Position numbers and translations under genes: made by a program
Notes under the pieces: generated by a model
Seen by the model: the letters and a program-made list of their open reading frames with translations, nothing else
Told to the model about the DNA's origin: nothing
Database searches by the model: none
Shown: piece after piece, positions 1 to 7,686 of the stretch
Position numbering within the stretch: position 1 is the stretch's first letter
Layout: the number at the start of each line of letters is the position of its first letter
DNA from: Microbacterium hydrocarbonoxydans
GTDB lineage: Bacteria > Actinomycetota > Actinomycetes > Actinomycetales > Microbacteriaceae
Direction: 5' to 3'
Assembly: GCF_904831005.1 (NCBI RefSeq)
Contig: NZ_LR882982.1
Location: forward strand, 2,046,001 to 2,110,000
Length of the DNA: 64,000 nucleotides

Positions 1-1311
1 GTGCACCTGCACGGCGAGCACTTCGGGCTTCAGCCTGTTCCCCTCGCAGACGGGGCACGGCACCTCTCGCAGGTACTCGCCCCAGCGGGCACGCTGAGTG
101 TCGGACTCGGCCTGCGCGTACTGACGCTCGATGTACGGAACGACGCCCTCGAAACCCGATGCGTATCGCATCTCGCGTCCGTAGCGGTTCTTGAACTTCA
201 CCGTGACTTTGTAGTTGTCACCGCGGAGGATCGCGTCCTGCACATCGACCCTGAGGTCCTGCCAGGGGGTGTCGAGCGAGAAGTTCAGGTCGGCGGCCAG
301 CCCTTCGAGCAGGCGCTCGTAATACTGGAAGAGGCCCTTGCCCTGGGTCGTCCAGGGAATGATCGCGCCCTCTCGGATCGAGAGCTCTTCGTCGCCGAGC
401 ATCAGATCGACGTCGACCGACATGCGCGTGCCGAGCCCGGAGCATGCAGGGCAGGCACCGAAGGGAGCATTGAACGAGAACGTGCGGGGCTCGATCTCAG
501 TGAGGGTGAGAGCGTGGCCGTTGGGGCAGGCGAGCTTCTCGGAGAAGGACTGCCAGGCGTCGTCGCCTTCTTCGTCGACGAAGTTCACCTGGACGACGCC
601 GCCCGCGAGGCCGAGAGCGGTCTCGACCGAATCCGTGACACGGCCGAGGATGTCGTCGGCCGCGACGAGTCGGTCGACCACCACGGCGATGTCGTGCTTA
701 TAGCTCTTCTTCAGCGTCGGCGGCTCGGCGAGCTGGATCAGGTCGCCGTCGACGATCGCTCGCGAATAGCCCTTCGCGCCGAGTTCGCGGAAGAGGTCGA
801 CGAACTCGCCCTTCTTCTGCGAGACGATGGGCGCGACGATCTGGTACCGCGTGCGCTCGGGCAGGCCCATGAGCTGGTCTGCGATCTGCTGCACGGTCTG
901 TCGCTGGATGCGCTCACCGCACTCGGGGCAGTGCGGGATGCCGATCCTCGCCCAGAGCAGACGCATGTAGTCGTAGATCTCGGTGATCGTGCCGACGGTC
1001 GACCGCGGGTTGCGGTTCGTCGACTTCTGATCGATCGACACGGCGGGGCTCAGCCCCTCGATGAAGTCGACGTCAGGTCGATCGACCTGGCCGAGGAACT
1101 GCCGCGCGTACGCGCTCAGCGACTCGACGTAGCGACGCTGACCTTCGGCGAAGATCGTGTCGAACGCGAGACTCGACTTGCCGGAACCGGACAGGCCGGT
1201 GAACACGACGAGCGAGTCGCGTGGGATGTCGATGTCGACGTTCTTGAGATTGTGCACGCGGGCACCGCGAACACTGAGTTTTCCTGGGGTTGCAACCGGG
1301 ACGATAGGCAC
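1..1311 (-). CDS. uvrA: Excinuclease ABC subunit A, N-terminal part (cut by window edge)
   Basis: UvrA is the damage-scanning ATPase of nucleotide excision repair and loads UvrB onto DNA. Only the first 437 residues are in the window; the gene runs off the left edge. Visible are the first Walker A motif GLSGSGKSS (about residues 39-47), the conserved stretch [12 protein letters not shown] (61-72) and the zinc module, whose first pair reads CPNGH instead of CxxC, followed by CPAC. The GTG start is forced, because an in-frame TGA lies two codons upstream. No Shine-Dalgarno sequence is seen, but TAGACT ends six bases before the GTG, so the mRNA is probably leaderless. Its partner uvrB lies about 1.2 kb upstream on the same strand. 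Confidence 0.96.
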   Translation of the reverse strand, partial: MPIVPVATPGKLSVRGARVHNLKNVDIDIPRDSLVVFTGLSGSGKSSLAFDTIFAEGQRRYVESLSAYARQFLGQVDRPDVDFIEGLSPAVSIDQKSTNRNPRSTVGTITEIYDYMRLLWARIGIPHCPECGERIQRQTVQQIADQLMGLPERTRYQIVAPIVSQKKGEFVDLFRELGAKGYSRAIVDGDLIQLAEPPTLKKSYKHDIAVVVDRLVAADDILGRVTDSVETALGLAGGVVQVNFVDEEGDDAWQSFSEKLACPNGHALTLTEIEPRTFSFNAPFGACPACSGLGTRMSVDVDLMLGDEELSIREGAIIPWTTQGKGLFQYYERLLEGLAADLNFSLDTPWQDLRVDVQDAILRGDNYKVTVKFKNRYGREMRYASGFEGVVPYIERQYAQAESDTQRARWGEYLREVPCPVCEGNRLKPEVLAVQVH

Positions 1312-1317
1312 TGATCA

Positions 1318-1323
1318 AGTCTA
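1318..1323 (-). promoter_or_regulatory. Candidate -10 element of uvrA (leaderless)
   Basis: TAGACT, six bases before the GTG start of uvrA. The same hexamer at the same distance precedes coaE and dnaE in this window. No convincing -35 is visible. Confidence 0.5.
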
Positions 1324-1389
1324 CGAGGGGCCACGGACATTGGCTCCGTGAGGGCTCCCAGGGAAGAGGTCACGTGCCGTCGCGACCCT

Positions 1390-1833
1390 TCATTCGGGGA
1401 CCGAGCGGCGCCCCGCGAATGCCGACAGCCCGTCTCGGAGCGTCGCGATCTGCTGGAGATCCATGCCCACCGTCTCCATGACCTGTCGGGGAACCTCGAG
1501 TGCACGTTCACGGAGCGCCCGTCCGGCATCCGTGAGCGTGATGTCGAGGCGCCGCTCGTCTTCGACGCTGCGCTGCCTGGCGACCAACCCCTCCGCTTCG
1601 AGGCGCTTCACCAGCGGCGACGCCGTGGCCGGATCGAGGGCGAGATCCGCCGCGAGGTCGTTCAAGGGCCTGGGCGCCCGCTCCCACAGCGCCAGCATCA
1701 CCAGATACTGCGGGTGCGTGAGTCCCAGCGGCTCCAGGATCGGTCGATAGATCGCCACGACGTTCCGCGCGGCGGTCACCAGCGCGAAGCAGAGTTGATT
1801 GTCGAGCTTGAGCAGATCGTCGGAAACCGTCAC
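1390..1833 (-). CDS. MarR-family transcriptional regulator, OhrR-like
   Basis: This is a 147-residue winged-helix repressor of the MarR family. The opening LDNQLCFAL with Cys15, followed by YRPIL and LTHPQYLVMLALWE, matches the organic-peroxide sensor OhrR, in which that N-terminal cysteine is the redox switch. The recognition region is about residues 52-75 (LALDPATASPLVKRLEAEG) and the wing contains DERR. The start is GTG with no Shine-Dalgarno; TATAGT ends seven bases before it, suggesting leaderless expression. A perfect palindrome lies just upstream of that -10 and is a likely autoregulatory operator. No ohr gene is adjacent: the divergent neighbour is a small Cys-containing protein. The effector is inferred from the family only. 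Confidence 0.88.
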   Translation of the reverse strand: MTVSDDLLKLDNQLCFALVTAARNVVAIYRPILEPLGLTHPQYLVMLALWERAPRPLNDLAADLALDPATASPLVKRLEAEGLVARQRSVEDERRLDITLTDAGRALRERALEVPRQVMETVGMDLQQIATLRDGLSAFAGRRSVPE

Positions 1834-1840
1834 GCAGTCG

Positions 1841-1846
1841 ACTATA
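1841..1846 (-). promoter_or_regulatory. Candidate -10 element of the MarR gene
   Basis: On the minus strand this reads TATAGT, seven bases before the GTG start. It also overlaps TATACA on the plus strand (1843-1848), a fair -35 for the divergent gene. Confidence 0.55.
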
Positions 1847-1853
1847 CAACCGC

Positions 1854-1866
1854 ACTAATGATTAGT
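1854..1866. promoter_or_regulatory. Candidate MarR/OhrR operator palindrome
   Basis: ACTAAT-G-ATTAGT is a perfect 13-base palindrome in an AT-rich patch of otherwise GC-rich DNA, and a further ACTAAT half-site follows at 1869-1874. It lies between the -10 elements of the divergent genes, so a dimer bound here would block both promoters. Binding by the adjacent MarR protein is inferred from position. Confidence 0.6.
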
Positions 1867-1871
1867 ACACT
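1866..1871 (+). promoter_or_regulatory. Candidate -10 element of the small Cys protein gene
   Basis: TACACT, seven bases before the ATG at 1879 and 17 bases after TATACA (1843-1848). Together they make a plausible leaderless promoter running through the palindrome. Confidence 0.5.
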
Positions 1872-1878
1872 AATAAAC

Positions 1879-2121
1879 ATGGCACATTCCGGTGACCGTC
1901 CCCCTCTCCGCACCCGCATCCGAGAGGCCGGCGGCCTCTACTCCTGGATCAACACGAATCTGATCCGCTTCGCCGGCCCGGCGTCGGTCGGCCCGTACGA
2001 GAAGACGCCTGCGCCGAGCCCCGCCGAGCGTGCGGAGCGTGCGTGCCCGCTCTGCGGCGCGCCGATGAGCGAGCACGAGATCGACCGCTCAGGCCCGAAG
2101 ACCCTCGTCCACTGCCCCTGA
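1879..2121 (+). CDS. Small Cys-containing conserved-looking protein of unknown function
   Basis: This 80-residue basic protein is soluble by appearance. Its C-terminal half carries CPLCGAPM (one CxxC pair), then a histidine and a final HC close to the end, which could form a single treble-clef or ribbon-type zinc site. The N-terminal half (GGLYSWINTNLIRFAGPASVG) has no recognisable catalytic motif. The start at 1879 is chosen because TACACT lies seven bases before it; an in-frame ATG at 1858 would begin inside the palindrome and is less likely. It is divergent from the OhrR-like MarR gene and shares its control region, so thiol or peroxide stress is a reasonable guess for its setting. I do not recognise a named family. 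Confidence 0.65.
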   Translation: MAHSGDRPPLRTRIREAGGLYSWINTNLIRFAGPASVGPYEKTPAPSPAERAERACPLCGAPMSEHEIDRSGPKTLVHCP

Positions 2122-2132
2122 GGTTCGAGCGG

Positions 2133-2465
2133 TCAGCCGTCGCGGGCTGCGTCCTCGCGGGCGACGTCGAGCCAGAAGGCGAGGGCATCGTCGTCGGCGA
2201 GGGATCTCGGTGAGACGTCAAGCCATCCGGTGCCCATCGTGCGAGGTCCCATCCGGGCAGTCGCAACCCCCGGGCGTGTGACGAGCATCGCGCCGTGCTG
2301 CTCGTCGACCCTCACCAGGAGCACACCACCACTGCGCGCCCCGACGAGGATGTGACCGTCTCTCAGGAAGGCCCGGGTGCCGAACATCCGCTTCTCCTCG
2401 ACGTCGCCGTCGAGCGTCAGCAGCGCGCGCACGCGATCGGCCAGCTCTTTTCCTGCCGCGTCCAT
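2133..2465 (-). CDS. TfoX/Sxy N-terminal domain family protein
   Basis: A 110-residue protein with the TfoX N-terminal fold: the signature KRMFGTRAFLRDGHILVGA (about residues 25-43) and later GWLDVSP near the C-terminus. In gamma-proteobacteria this domain belongs to the competence regulator TfoX/Sxy, but actinobacterial single-domain forms have no established role and natural competence should not be inferred. The start MDAAGKEL is preferred; reading further upstream would run into the uvrB coding end. It begins 19 bases after the uvrB stop codon on the same strand and is likely co-transcribed. It ends 11 bases from the stop of the converging small gene, with no terminator hairpin between them. 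Confidence 0.75.
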   Translation of the reverse strand: MDAAGKELADRVRALLTLDGDVEEKRMFGTRAFLRDGHILVGARSGGVLLVRVDEQHGAMLVTRPGVATARMGPRTMGTGWLDVSPRSLADDDALAFWLDVAREDAARDG

Positions 2466-2484
2466 CCTCGTCGACGCCTGAGAC

Positions 2485-4557
2485 TCAGGCGTGTCCGGCC
2501 CTCTCCATGGCACGCAGCTCCTTCTTCATGTCCTGCACCTCGTCGCGCAGGCGACCGGCGAGCTCGAACTTGAGCTCGGCTGCCGCTGCGAGCATCTGGT
2601 CGGAGAGATCCTGAATCACCGCTTCGAGCTGCTGGGCACCCTCTGCGGCGATGCCCGTACGGCGAAGATTCGGCGTGGGCGACTTTCCCTTGCCCGTCGC
2701 GCGTCCGCGCCCCGACATCATCTCGGCCGTGTCGGCTCCCTCTCGAGCGAGCACCTCGGTGATGTCGGCGATGCGTTTGCGCAGCGGCTGCGGGTCGATG
2801 CCGTTCTCGAGGTTGTAGGCGACTTGCTTCTCTCGCCGTCGGTCCGTCTCCTCGATCGCCTTGGCCATGGAGTCGGTGATCTTGTCGGCATACATATGCA
2901 CCTCGCCGGACACGTTTCGCGCCGCGCGGCCGATCGTCTGGATCAGCGATGTGCCTGAACGGAGGAATCCCTCCTTGTCGGCGTCGAGGATCGCGACCAG
3001 CGACACCTCGGGCAGGTCGAGCCCCTCCCGCAGGAGGTTGATGCCCACGAGCACGTCGTAGACGCCGGCGCGCAGCTCGCTGAGCAGCTCGACGCGACGG
3101 AGCGTGTCGACGTCGGAGTGGAGGTAGCGCACCCGCACACCGTGCTCCCCGAGGAAGTCGGTCAGCTCCTCGGACATCTTCTTCGTGAGGGTGGTGACGA
3201 GCACGCGCTCGTCGCGCTCGACGCGCTTTCTGATCTCTTCGAGCAGGTCGTCGATCTGGCCCTTGGAGGGCTTCACGATGATGTGCGGATCGACGAGACC
3301 GGTGGGGCGGATGATCTGTTCGACCACGCCGTCTGCGATGCCCATCTCGTACTTGCCCGGCGTGGCCGACAGGTAGACGGTCTGACCGATCCTGTTCTTG
3401 AACTCGTCCCATCGCAGCGGCCGGTTGTCCATCGCGCTCGGCAGGCGGAATCCGTGGTCGACCAGAGTGCGCTTGCGTGATGCGTCGCCCTCGTACATCG
3501 CGCCGATCTGCGGGACGGTGACATGCGATTCGTCGATCACGAGCAGGAAGTCGTCGGGGAAGAAGTCGAGCAGCGTGTGCGGTGGCTCACCGGGCTGACG
3601 ACCGTCCATATGCCGTGAGTAGTTCTCGATCCCGGAGCAGAAGCCGAGCTGCTGCAGCATCTCGAGGTCGAAGGTGGTGCGCATCCGCAGTCGTTGCGCT
3701 TCGAGCAGCTTGCCCTGCCTCTCGAACTCCTTCAGTCGCTCTTCGAGCTCGTGCTCGATCGTGCCGATCGAACGCTGGATCACATCGGTTCCGGCCACGT
3801 AGTGCGAAGCCGGGAAGATCGGCACGGCATCGAGCTTCTCGATGACCTCTCCGGTGAGCGGGTGCAAGGAGTAGAGCGCTTCGATCTCATCACCGAACAG
3901 CTCGATGCGAATCGCGTGCTCCTCGTATACCGGGATGATCTCGATGGTGTCGCCGCGCACCCGGAAATTGCCACGTGAGAAGTCGACATCGTTGCGGTTG
4001 TACTGCATCGCGATGAACTGCCTGATGAGAGCATCCCGGTCGTACCGCTCCCCCACCTGCAGCGCGACCATGGCGCGCAGATACTCCTCAGGAGCGCCGA
4101 GACCGTAGATGCAGGACACGGTCGAGACGACGATCACGTCGCGACGGCTGAGCAGCGAGTTCGTGGTCGAGTGACGGAGACGCTCGACCTCGGCGTTGAT
4201 CGACGAGTCCTTCTCGATGAAGGTGTCTGTCTGCGGGACGTACGCCTCGGGCTGGTAGTAGTCGTAGTACGACACGAAATACTCGACCGCGTTGTTGGGC
4301 ATCAGCTCACGGAACTCGTTCGCGAGCTGCGCCGCCAGGGTCTTGTTGTGTGCGAGAACGAGAGTCGGTCGCTGCACCTGCTCGACGAGCCAGGCGGTCG
4401 TCGCCGATTTTCCCGTACCCGTCGCTCCGAGCAGAACGACGTCGGTCTCGCCGGCGTTTATGCGCGACGCGAGCTCGGCGATGGCCTTGGGCTGATCGCC
4501 GGCCGGCGCATACTCGCTGATGACCTCGAACGGACGGACACTGCGGGTGGGTTGCAT
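2485..4557 (-). CDS. uvrB: Excinuclease ABC subunit B
   Basis: UvrB verifies DNA lesions delivered by UvrA and recruits UvrC. The 690 residues are full length for actinobacteria. Walker A GATGTGKS is at 44-51, the beta-hairpin region [14 protein letters not shown] follows at about 97-110, the Walker B box DESH is at 342-345, and the C-terminal UVR helix pair ([14 protein letters not shown]) that binds UvrC is present. The ATG follows GGAGGT with no spacer, which cannot serve as a ribosome site; TACGCT six bases before the ATG suggests a leaderless mRNA instead. The divergent DUF4126 gene begins 65 bases away. I see no obvious LexA box in this gap. Confidence 0.98.
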   Translation of the reverse strand: MQPTRSVRPFEVISEYAPAGDQPKAIAELASRINAGETDVVLLGATGTGKSATTAWLVEQVQRPTLVLAHNKTLAAQLANEFRELMPNNAVEYFVSYYDYYQPEAYVPQTDTFIEKDSSINAEVERLRHSTTNSLLSRRDVIVVSTVSCIYGLGAPEEYLRAMVALQVGERYDRDALIRQFIAMQYNRNDVDFSRGNFRVRGDTIEIIPVYEEHAIRIELFGDEIEALYSLHPLTGEVIEKLDAVPIFPASHYVAGTDVIQRSIGTIEHELEERLKEFERQGKLLEAQRLRMRTTFDLEMLQQLGFCSGIENYSRHMDGRQPGEPPHTLLDFFPDDFLLVIDESHVTVPQIGAMYEGDASRKRTLVDHGFRLPSAMDNRPLRWDEFKNRIGQTVYLSATPGKYEMGIADGVVEQIIRPTGLVDPHIIVKPSKGQIDDLLEEIRKRVERDERVLVTTLTKKMSEELTDFLGEHGVRVRYLHSDVDTLRRVELLSELRAGVYDVLVGINLLREGLDLPEVSLVAILDADKEGFLRSGTSLIQTIGRAARNVSGEVHMYADKITDSMAKAIEETDRRREKQVAYNLENGIDPQPLRKRIADITEVLAREGADTAEMMSGRGRATGKGKSPTPNLRRTGIAAEGAQQLEAVIQDLSDQMLAAAAELKFELAGRLRDEVQDMKKELRAMERAGHA

Positions 4558-4563
4558 ACCTCC

Positions 4564-4569
4564 AGCGTA
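4564..4569 (-). promoter_or_regulatory. Candidate -10 element of uvrB (leaderless)
   Basis: TACGCT on the minus strand, six bases before the uvrB ATG. The intervening GGAGGT abuts the start codon and is too close to act as a Shine-Dalgarno. Confidence 0.45.
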
Positions 4570-4610
4570 GGCGTGGCCACCGACATCGGGGTCGTGTCGG
4601 AAGCCCCGCC

Positions 4611-4616
4611 TAGAGT
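4611..4616 (+). promoter_or_regulatory. Candidate -10 element of the DUF4126 gene (leaderless)
   Basis: TAGAGT, six bases before the GTG start at 4623. It fits the TANNNT-N6 pattern shared by many genes here. Confidence 0.45.
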
Positions 4617-4622
4617 GAGGGC

Positions 4623-5225
4623 GTGATCGAGTTCATCATCGGCACCAGCCTCGCAGCGTCGGCGGGCCTCAACGCCTGGATGCCGCTGTTCCTGCTCGGT
4701 CTCGCGGATCGTCTGCTTCCCGCCGTGGAGCTGCCTTCCGCATGGGCCTGGCTGTCGAGCGACGTCGCCCTGTGGATCTCGGGGGCGCTTCTGCTGCTCG
4801 AGATCATCGCCGACAAGATTCCCGCACTCGACTCCGTCAACGACATCGTCCAGAGCATCCTGCGTCCTGCGGCCGGGGGCATCGCGTTCGGGGCCGGATC
4901 GGGTGCGCAGACCGTCGCGATCCAGGACCCGGCCTCGTTCTTCACCGACAACCAATGGGTTCCCGTCGTCATCGGCATCGGCGTCGCACTCGTGGTGCAT
5001 ATCGTGAAGGCGACTGCGCGCGTCGCCGCGAATGCGGCGACCGGAGGGCTCGCGGCGCCCGTTCTCAGCGCCGCGGAGGACGGCACATCGTTCGTCCTCG
5101 CCGCCGCCGCGATCATCGTCCCGCTCCTGGCGGCGGCACTCCTCGTCGCGCTCGTCGTCGCGGTCGTCGCACTGGTGCGTCGACGCGCCCGTCGACGCAG
5201 CGAGCGAGAGCAGCTCCTCGGCTGA
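4623..5225 (+). CDS. DUF4126 family membrane protein
   Basis: A 200-residue integral membrane protein. The N-terminal part has the DUF4126 pattern: a glycine/alanine-rich segment [16 protein letters not shown], then a hydrophobic helix ending in [16 protein letters not shown], which is the most conserved element of the family, then [12 protein letters not shown]. About four to five transmembrane segments can be drawn, ending with a long helix (about 157-183) and a strongly basic tail [10 protein letters not shown] that should be cytoplasmic. No function is known for the family. It starts with GTG, has no ribosome site, and appears to be monocistronic; it converges on the MFS gene with a 16-base gap. 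Confidence 0.8.
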   Translation: MIEFIIGTSLAASAGLNAWMPLFLLGLADRLLPAVELPSAWAWLSSDVALWISGALLLLEIIADKIPALDSVNDIVQSILRPAAGGIAFGAGSGAQTVAIQDPASFFTDNQWVPVVIGIGVALVVHIVKATARVAANAATGGLAAPVLSAAEDGTSFVLAAAAIIVPLLAAALLVALVVAVVALVRRRARRRSEREQLLG

Positions 5226-5241
5226 CCGGAGTGGCGCTGGG

Positions 5242-6474
5242 CTATCGAGGCGCAGTCATGACCTCGTCGCAGCCCTCAACCGAGCCTCGCAGCACGACGG
5301 CGGCCAAGGACGCCGAGATCCCGCACATCACGATGACCGCGAGGAGGAACCACGTCCAATCCGTCGCCCCGAACACGATGCCGAGGACCCATCCGAACAG
5401 ACTCGAGCCGGCGTAGTAGCCGAAGTAGTACAGCGAAGATGCCTGGGCCCTGTGTTCCGGATCCGCCGAGGCCGGCGCCCAGCCGGAGGCGACGGCATGC
5501 GCCCCGAAGAATCCTGCGGTGAAGAGCAGCAGACCGCCGAGCACGACGAGCGCCATCGGAGCGAGCATCGCGGCGGCGCCCGTCGCCATCGCCGTGATCG
5601 ATCCCAGCAGCACCGGATACCGTCCGATCCGCGAGGCCAGGGATCCCGCCCAGGGCGATGATGCGGTCCCGGCGAGATAGGCGAGGAAGAGCAGGGTCAC
5701 GAGCCAGGCAGGAAGTGCGAACGGCGGCTCGGCGAGGTGGAACCCGAGGTAGTTGTAGACCGCCACGAACGCGCCCATCAGCAGGAAGCCCTGGGCGTAC
5801 AGGGCGAGCTGACGCCCCGATCGCAGCGGGGCGATCAGGCGCGCGAGCATCCCCGGGCCGGCATCGTCACGGAAGCGTCCCGGCACGAAGCCCTGCGCCT
5901 TCGGCGTCAGCCAGAGGAACACCGCGGCCGCCAGCGCACACAGACCGGCGACCGTCCCCATCCCCGCCTGCCACCCCGCCCGCTCGCCGACGATGCCCGA
6001 CACGATCCGGCCCAGCAGCCCACCCACCGTCGTTCCGGCGATGTAGCTCCCCGCCGCGGCGGCCGCGTGTCGCCGACTGACCTCCTCGCTCAGGTATGCC
6101 AGCGCGATCGCAGGCACCGCCCCGAGCGCGATTCCTTGCAGGAGACGCAGCGTCAGCAGCATCTCCATCCCGGCGCTGAGCGGAGCCAGGAGTCCCAACA
6201 GGGTCGCGGCGAGCACACCGACAGCCATCGACTGCACCCGTCCGATACGGTCGGCCACCATCGACCAAGGGATGACGGCGGCAGCCAATCCGAGCGTCGC
6301 CGCCGAGACGGTCAGCGCGGCGGTCGCCGGCGAGATGCCGAGATCGGTGGACAGCTGGGGCAGCACCGCCTGGGGTGAGTAGAGCTGGGCGAAGGTGGCG
6401 ATGCCCGCGAAGAACAGACCGACGATCAGCTGCCGATACCCGGGCGACCCCGGGACGTGACCGGCGAAGGTCAC
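5242..6474 (-). CDS. MFS transporter, AraJ/YnfM-like drug or metabolite exporter
   Basis: A 410-residue major facilitator protein with about twelve membrane helices. The loop between helices 2 and 3 reads WSMVADRIGRVQ, the MFS motif A, and a degenerate copy (GSLASRIGRYP) recurs at the start of the second half. LLQGIALGAVPAIALAY resembles helix 4 of the drug-antiporter branch. The start is the GTG at 6474, which overlaps the coaE stop codon (GTGA), so translation is coupled to coaE. A longer reading would overlap coaE extensively. The substrate cannot be read from the sequence, and its link with CoA synthesis may only be positional. Confidence 0.85.
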   Translation of the reverse strand: MTFAGHVPGSPGYRQLIVGLFFAGIATFAQLYSPQAVLPQLSTDLGISPATAALTVSAATLGLAAAVIPWSMVADRIGRVQSMAVGVLAATLLGLLAPLSAGMEMLLTLRLLQGIALGAVPAIALAYLSEEVSRRHAAAAAGSYIAGTTVGGLLGRIVSGIVGERAGWQAGMGTVAGLCALAAAVFLWLTPKAQGFVPGRFRDDAGPGMLARLIAPLRSGRQLALYAQGFLLMGAFVAVYNYLGFHLAEPPFALPAWLVTLLFLAYLAGTASSPWAGSLASRIGRYPVLLGSITAMATGAAAMLAPMALVVLGGLLLFTAGFFGAHAVASGWAPASADPEHRAQASSLYYFGYYAGSSLFGWVLGIVFGATDWTWFLLAVIVMCGISASLAAVVLRGSVEGCDEVMTAPR

Positions 6475-7070
6475 GTCGTGCTGATCCGCTCCCAGAGATC
6501 GTCCGTCTGCGCGATCGTCTGCTCCAGCGATCCCGACGTGTCGACGACCTCGTCGGCGATCGCCAGACGGCGCTCGTCCGAGACCTGCGCGTCTATCCTC
6601 GACTGGGCCGCCTGCTCGGTCATGCCGCGCAGATCGACCAGGCGGCGACGTCGTTCGTCCGCAGGTGCGTGTGCGACGACGATCAGGTCCCACGGATCAT
6701 CGACGCGCGCTTCGACCAGCAGAGGCACGTCGTAGACGACGACCGCTGCGGGGTCGGCGGACATCGCCTCGTCGAATCGGCGCTGCGACTCGGCCCGCAC
6801 CGCCGGGTGCACGATCGCGTTCAGTGCTGCCAGCTGCTCGGCGTCCCCGAAGACCTTCGCGCCGAGGGCGGCGCGGTCGAGTGAGCCGTCGGCGGCGATG
6901 ACATCGGTGCCGAAAGTCTGCGCGATCGCTGCGAGCACCGACGAACCCGGAGCCTGCACGTCGCGGACGATCCGGTCGGCGTCCACCACCACTGCTCCCC
7001 TCTCGGCGAGCCGTCGTGCGATGGTCGACTTCCCCGACGCGATGCCGCCGGTGAGCGCGATGAGAGCCAT
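6471..7070 (-). CDS. coaE: Dephospho-CoA kinase
   Basis: CoaE phosphorylates the 3'-hydroxyl of dephospho-CoA, the last step of coenzyme A synthesis. The 199-residue protein has the P-loop GGIASGKST (residues 8-16), the DADRIVRD motif and the lid/CoA-binding region VYDVPLLVEA with the downstream R-rich lid (ADERRRRLVDLRGMTEQAAQSRI). The ATG is preceded by TAGACT six bases away and no Shine-Dalgarno. Downstream, the MFS gene overlaps by four bases. It is separated from rpsA by the inserted sulfur module; I recall rpsA and coaE as neighbours in mycobacteria. Confidence 0.96.
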   Translation of the reverse strand: MALIALTGGIASGKSTIARRLAERGAVVVDADRIVRDVQAPGSSVLAAIAQTFGTDVIAADGSLDRAALGAKVFGDAEQLAALNAIVHPAVRAESQRRFDEAMSADPAAVVVYDVPLLVEARVDDPWDLIVVAHAPADERRRRLVDLRGMTEQAAQSRIDAQVSDERRLAIADEVVDTSGSLEQTIAQTDDLWERISTT

Positions 7071-7076
7071 GCGGCC

Positions 7077-7082
7077 AGTCTA
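7077..7082 (-). promoter_or_regulatory. Candidate -10 element of coaE (leaderless)
   Basis: TAGACT on the minus strand, six bases before the coaE ATG. Confidence 0.5.
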
Positions 7083-7101
7083 GGCTTCGGGTGAGCCCGG
7101 C

Positions 7102-7686
7102 TCAGCGTCCGAGCAGCTGTCGGCGGGAGCTGATCACGCCGGTGTCGAAGCCTGCCAGATGGAGTCCGCCGTGGAAGCGCGCGTGCTCGATCTTGATGCA
7201 TCGATCCATGACGACGGACAGCCCTGCGCGCTCGGCGATGGCCGCTGCATCCTCGTTCCATGATCCGAGTTGCATCCACAGTGCGCGTGCGCCGACGTCG
7301 ACCGCTTCCTGAGCGACCCCGGGCAGATCATCGTGTCGGCGAAAGACGTCGACGATGTCGGGAACCACGGGCAGATCGGCGAGCGATGCGTAGACCGGCC
7401 GACCGAGGATCTCGGTTTCGCGAGGATTGACGAAGTAGACGTCGTACGACGAGCTCGAGAGCAGGTACGTCCCCACGAAGTACGAGGCACGCGCCGGATT
7501 GTTCGACGCTCCGACGATCGCAACCGAGGTCGACCGTCGCAGCAACGCGAACCGCGACTGCTGGCCGGGTCCGACCCAGGCGCGTCCGGGCGCGGTCGGC
7601 GCTGATCCGGGCAGGTCGCAGGACGCTTCCTGGGCGGCCACCGGCAGCGCGCAGGATGACTCGGGACCGGTGTTCGTCGTACTCAT
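7102..7686 (-). CDS. CoA-binding domain protein (YccU-like), last gene of the sulfur module
   Basis: A 194-residue protein with one CoA-binding Rossmann domain of the kind found in succinyl-CoA synthetase alpha. The glycine-rich turn VAIVGASNNPARASYFVG is at about 54-71, YDVYFVNPRETEILG at about 81-95, and ALWMQLGSWNEDAA plus VVMDRCIKIEH near the end follow the family pattern. Single-domain versions are thought to bind CoA; no reaction is established. The N-terminal 45 residues are an extra, Cys-containing stretch. Its ATG overlaps the stop codon of the sulfhydrylase gene (ATGA), so the two are translationally coupled. Pairing of such a protein with a homocysteine-forming enzyme hints at a regulatory link with CoA or acyl-CoA levels, which is inference. 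Confidence 0.8.
   Translation of the reverse strand: MSTTNTGPESSCALPVAAQEASCDLPGSAPTAPGRAWVGPGQQSRFALLRRSTSVAIVGASNNPARASYFVGTYLLSSSSYDVYFVNPRETEILGRPVYASLADLPVVPDIVDVFRRHDDLPGVAQEAVDVGARALWMQLGSWNEDAAAIAERAGLSVVMDRCIKIEHARFHGGLHLAGFDTGVISSRRQLLGR

Noticed and set aside
1..1314. Open reading frame of 437 codons on the plus strand over uvrA
   Set aside because: It is the exact antisense of the UvrA frame, which shows Walker A and zinc motifs.
4557..4623. A LexA (SOS) box between uvrB and the DUF4126 gene, or before uvrA or dnaE
   Set aside because: No TCGAAC-N4-GTTCGA-like palindrome was found in these gaps; regulation by LexA cannot be claimed here.
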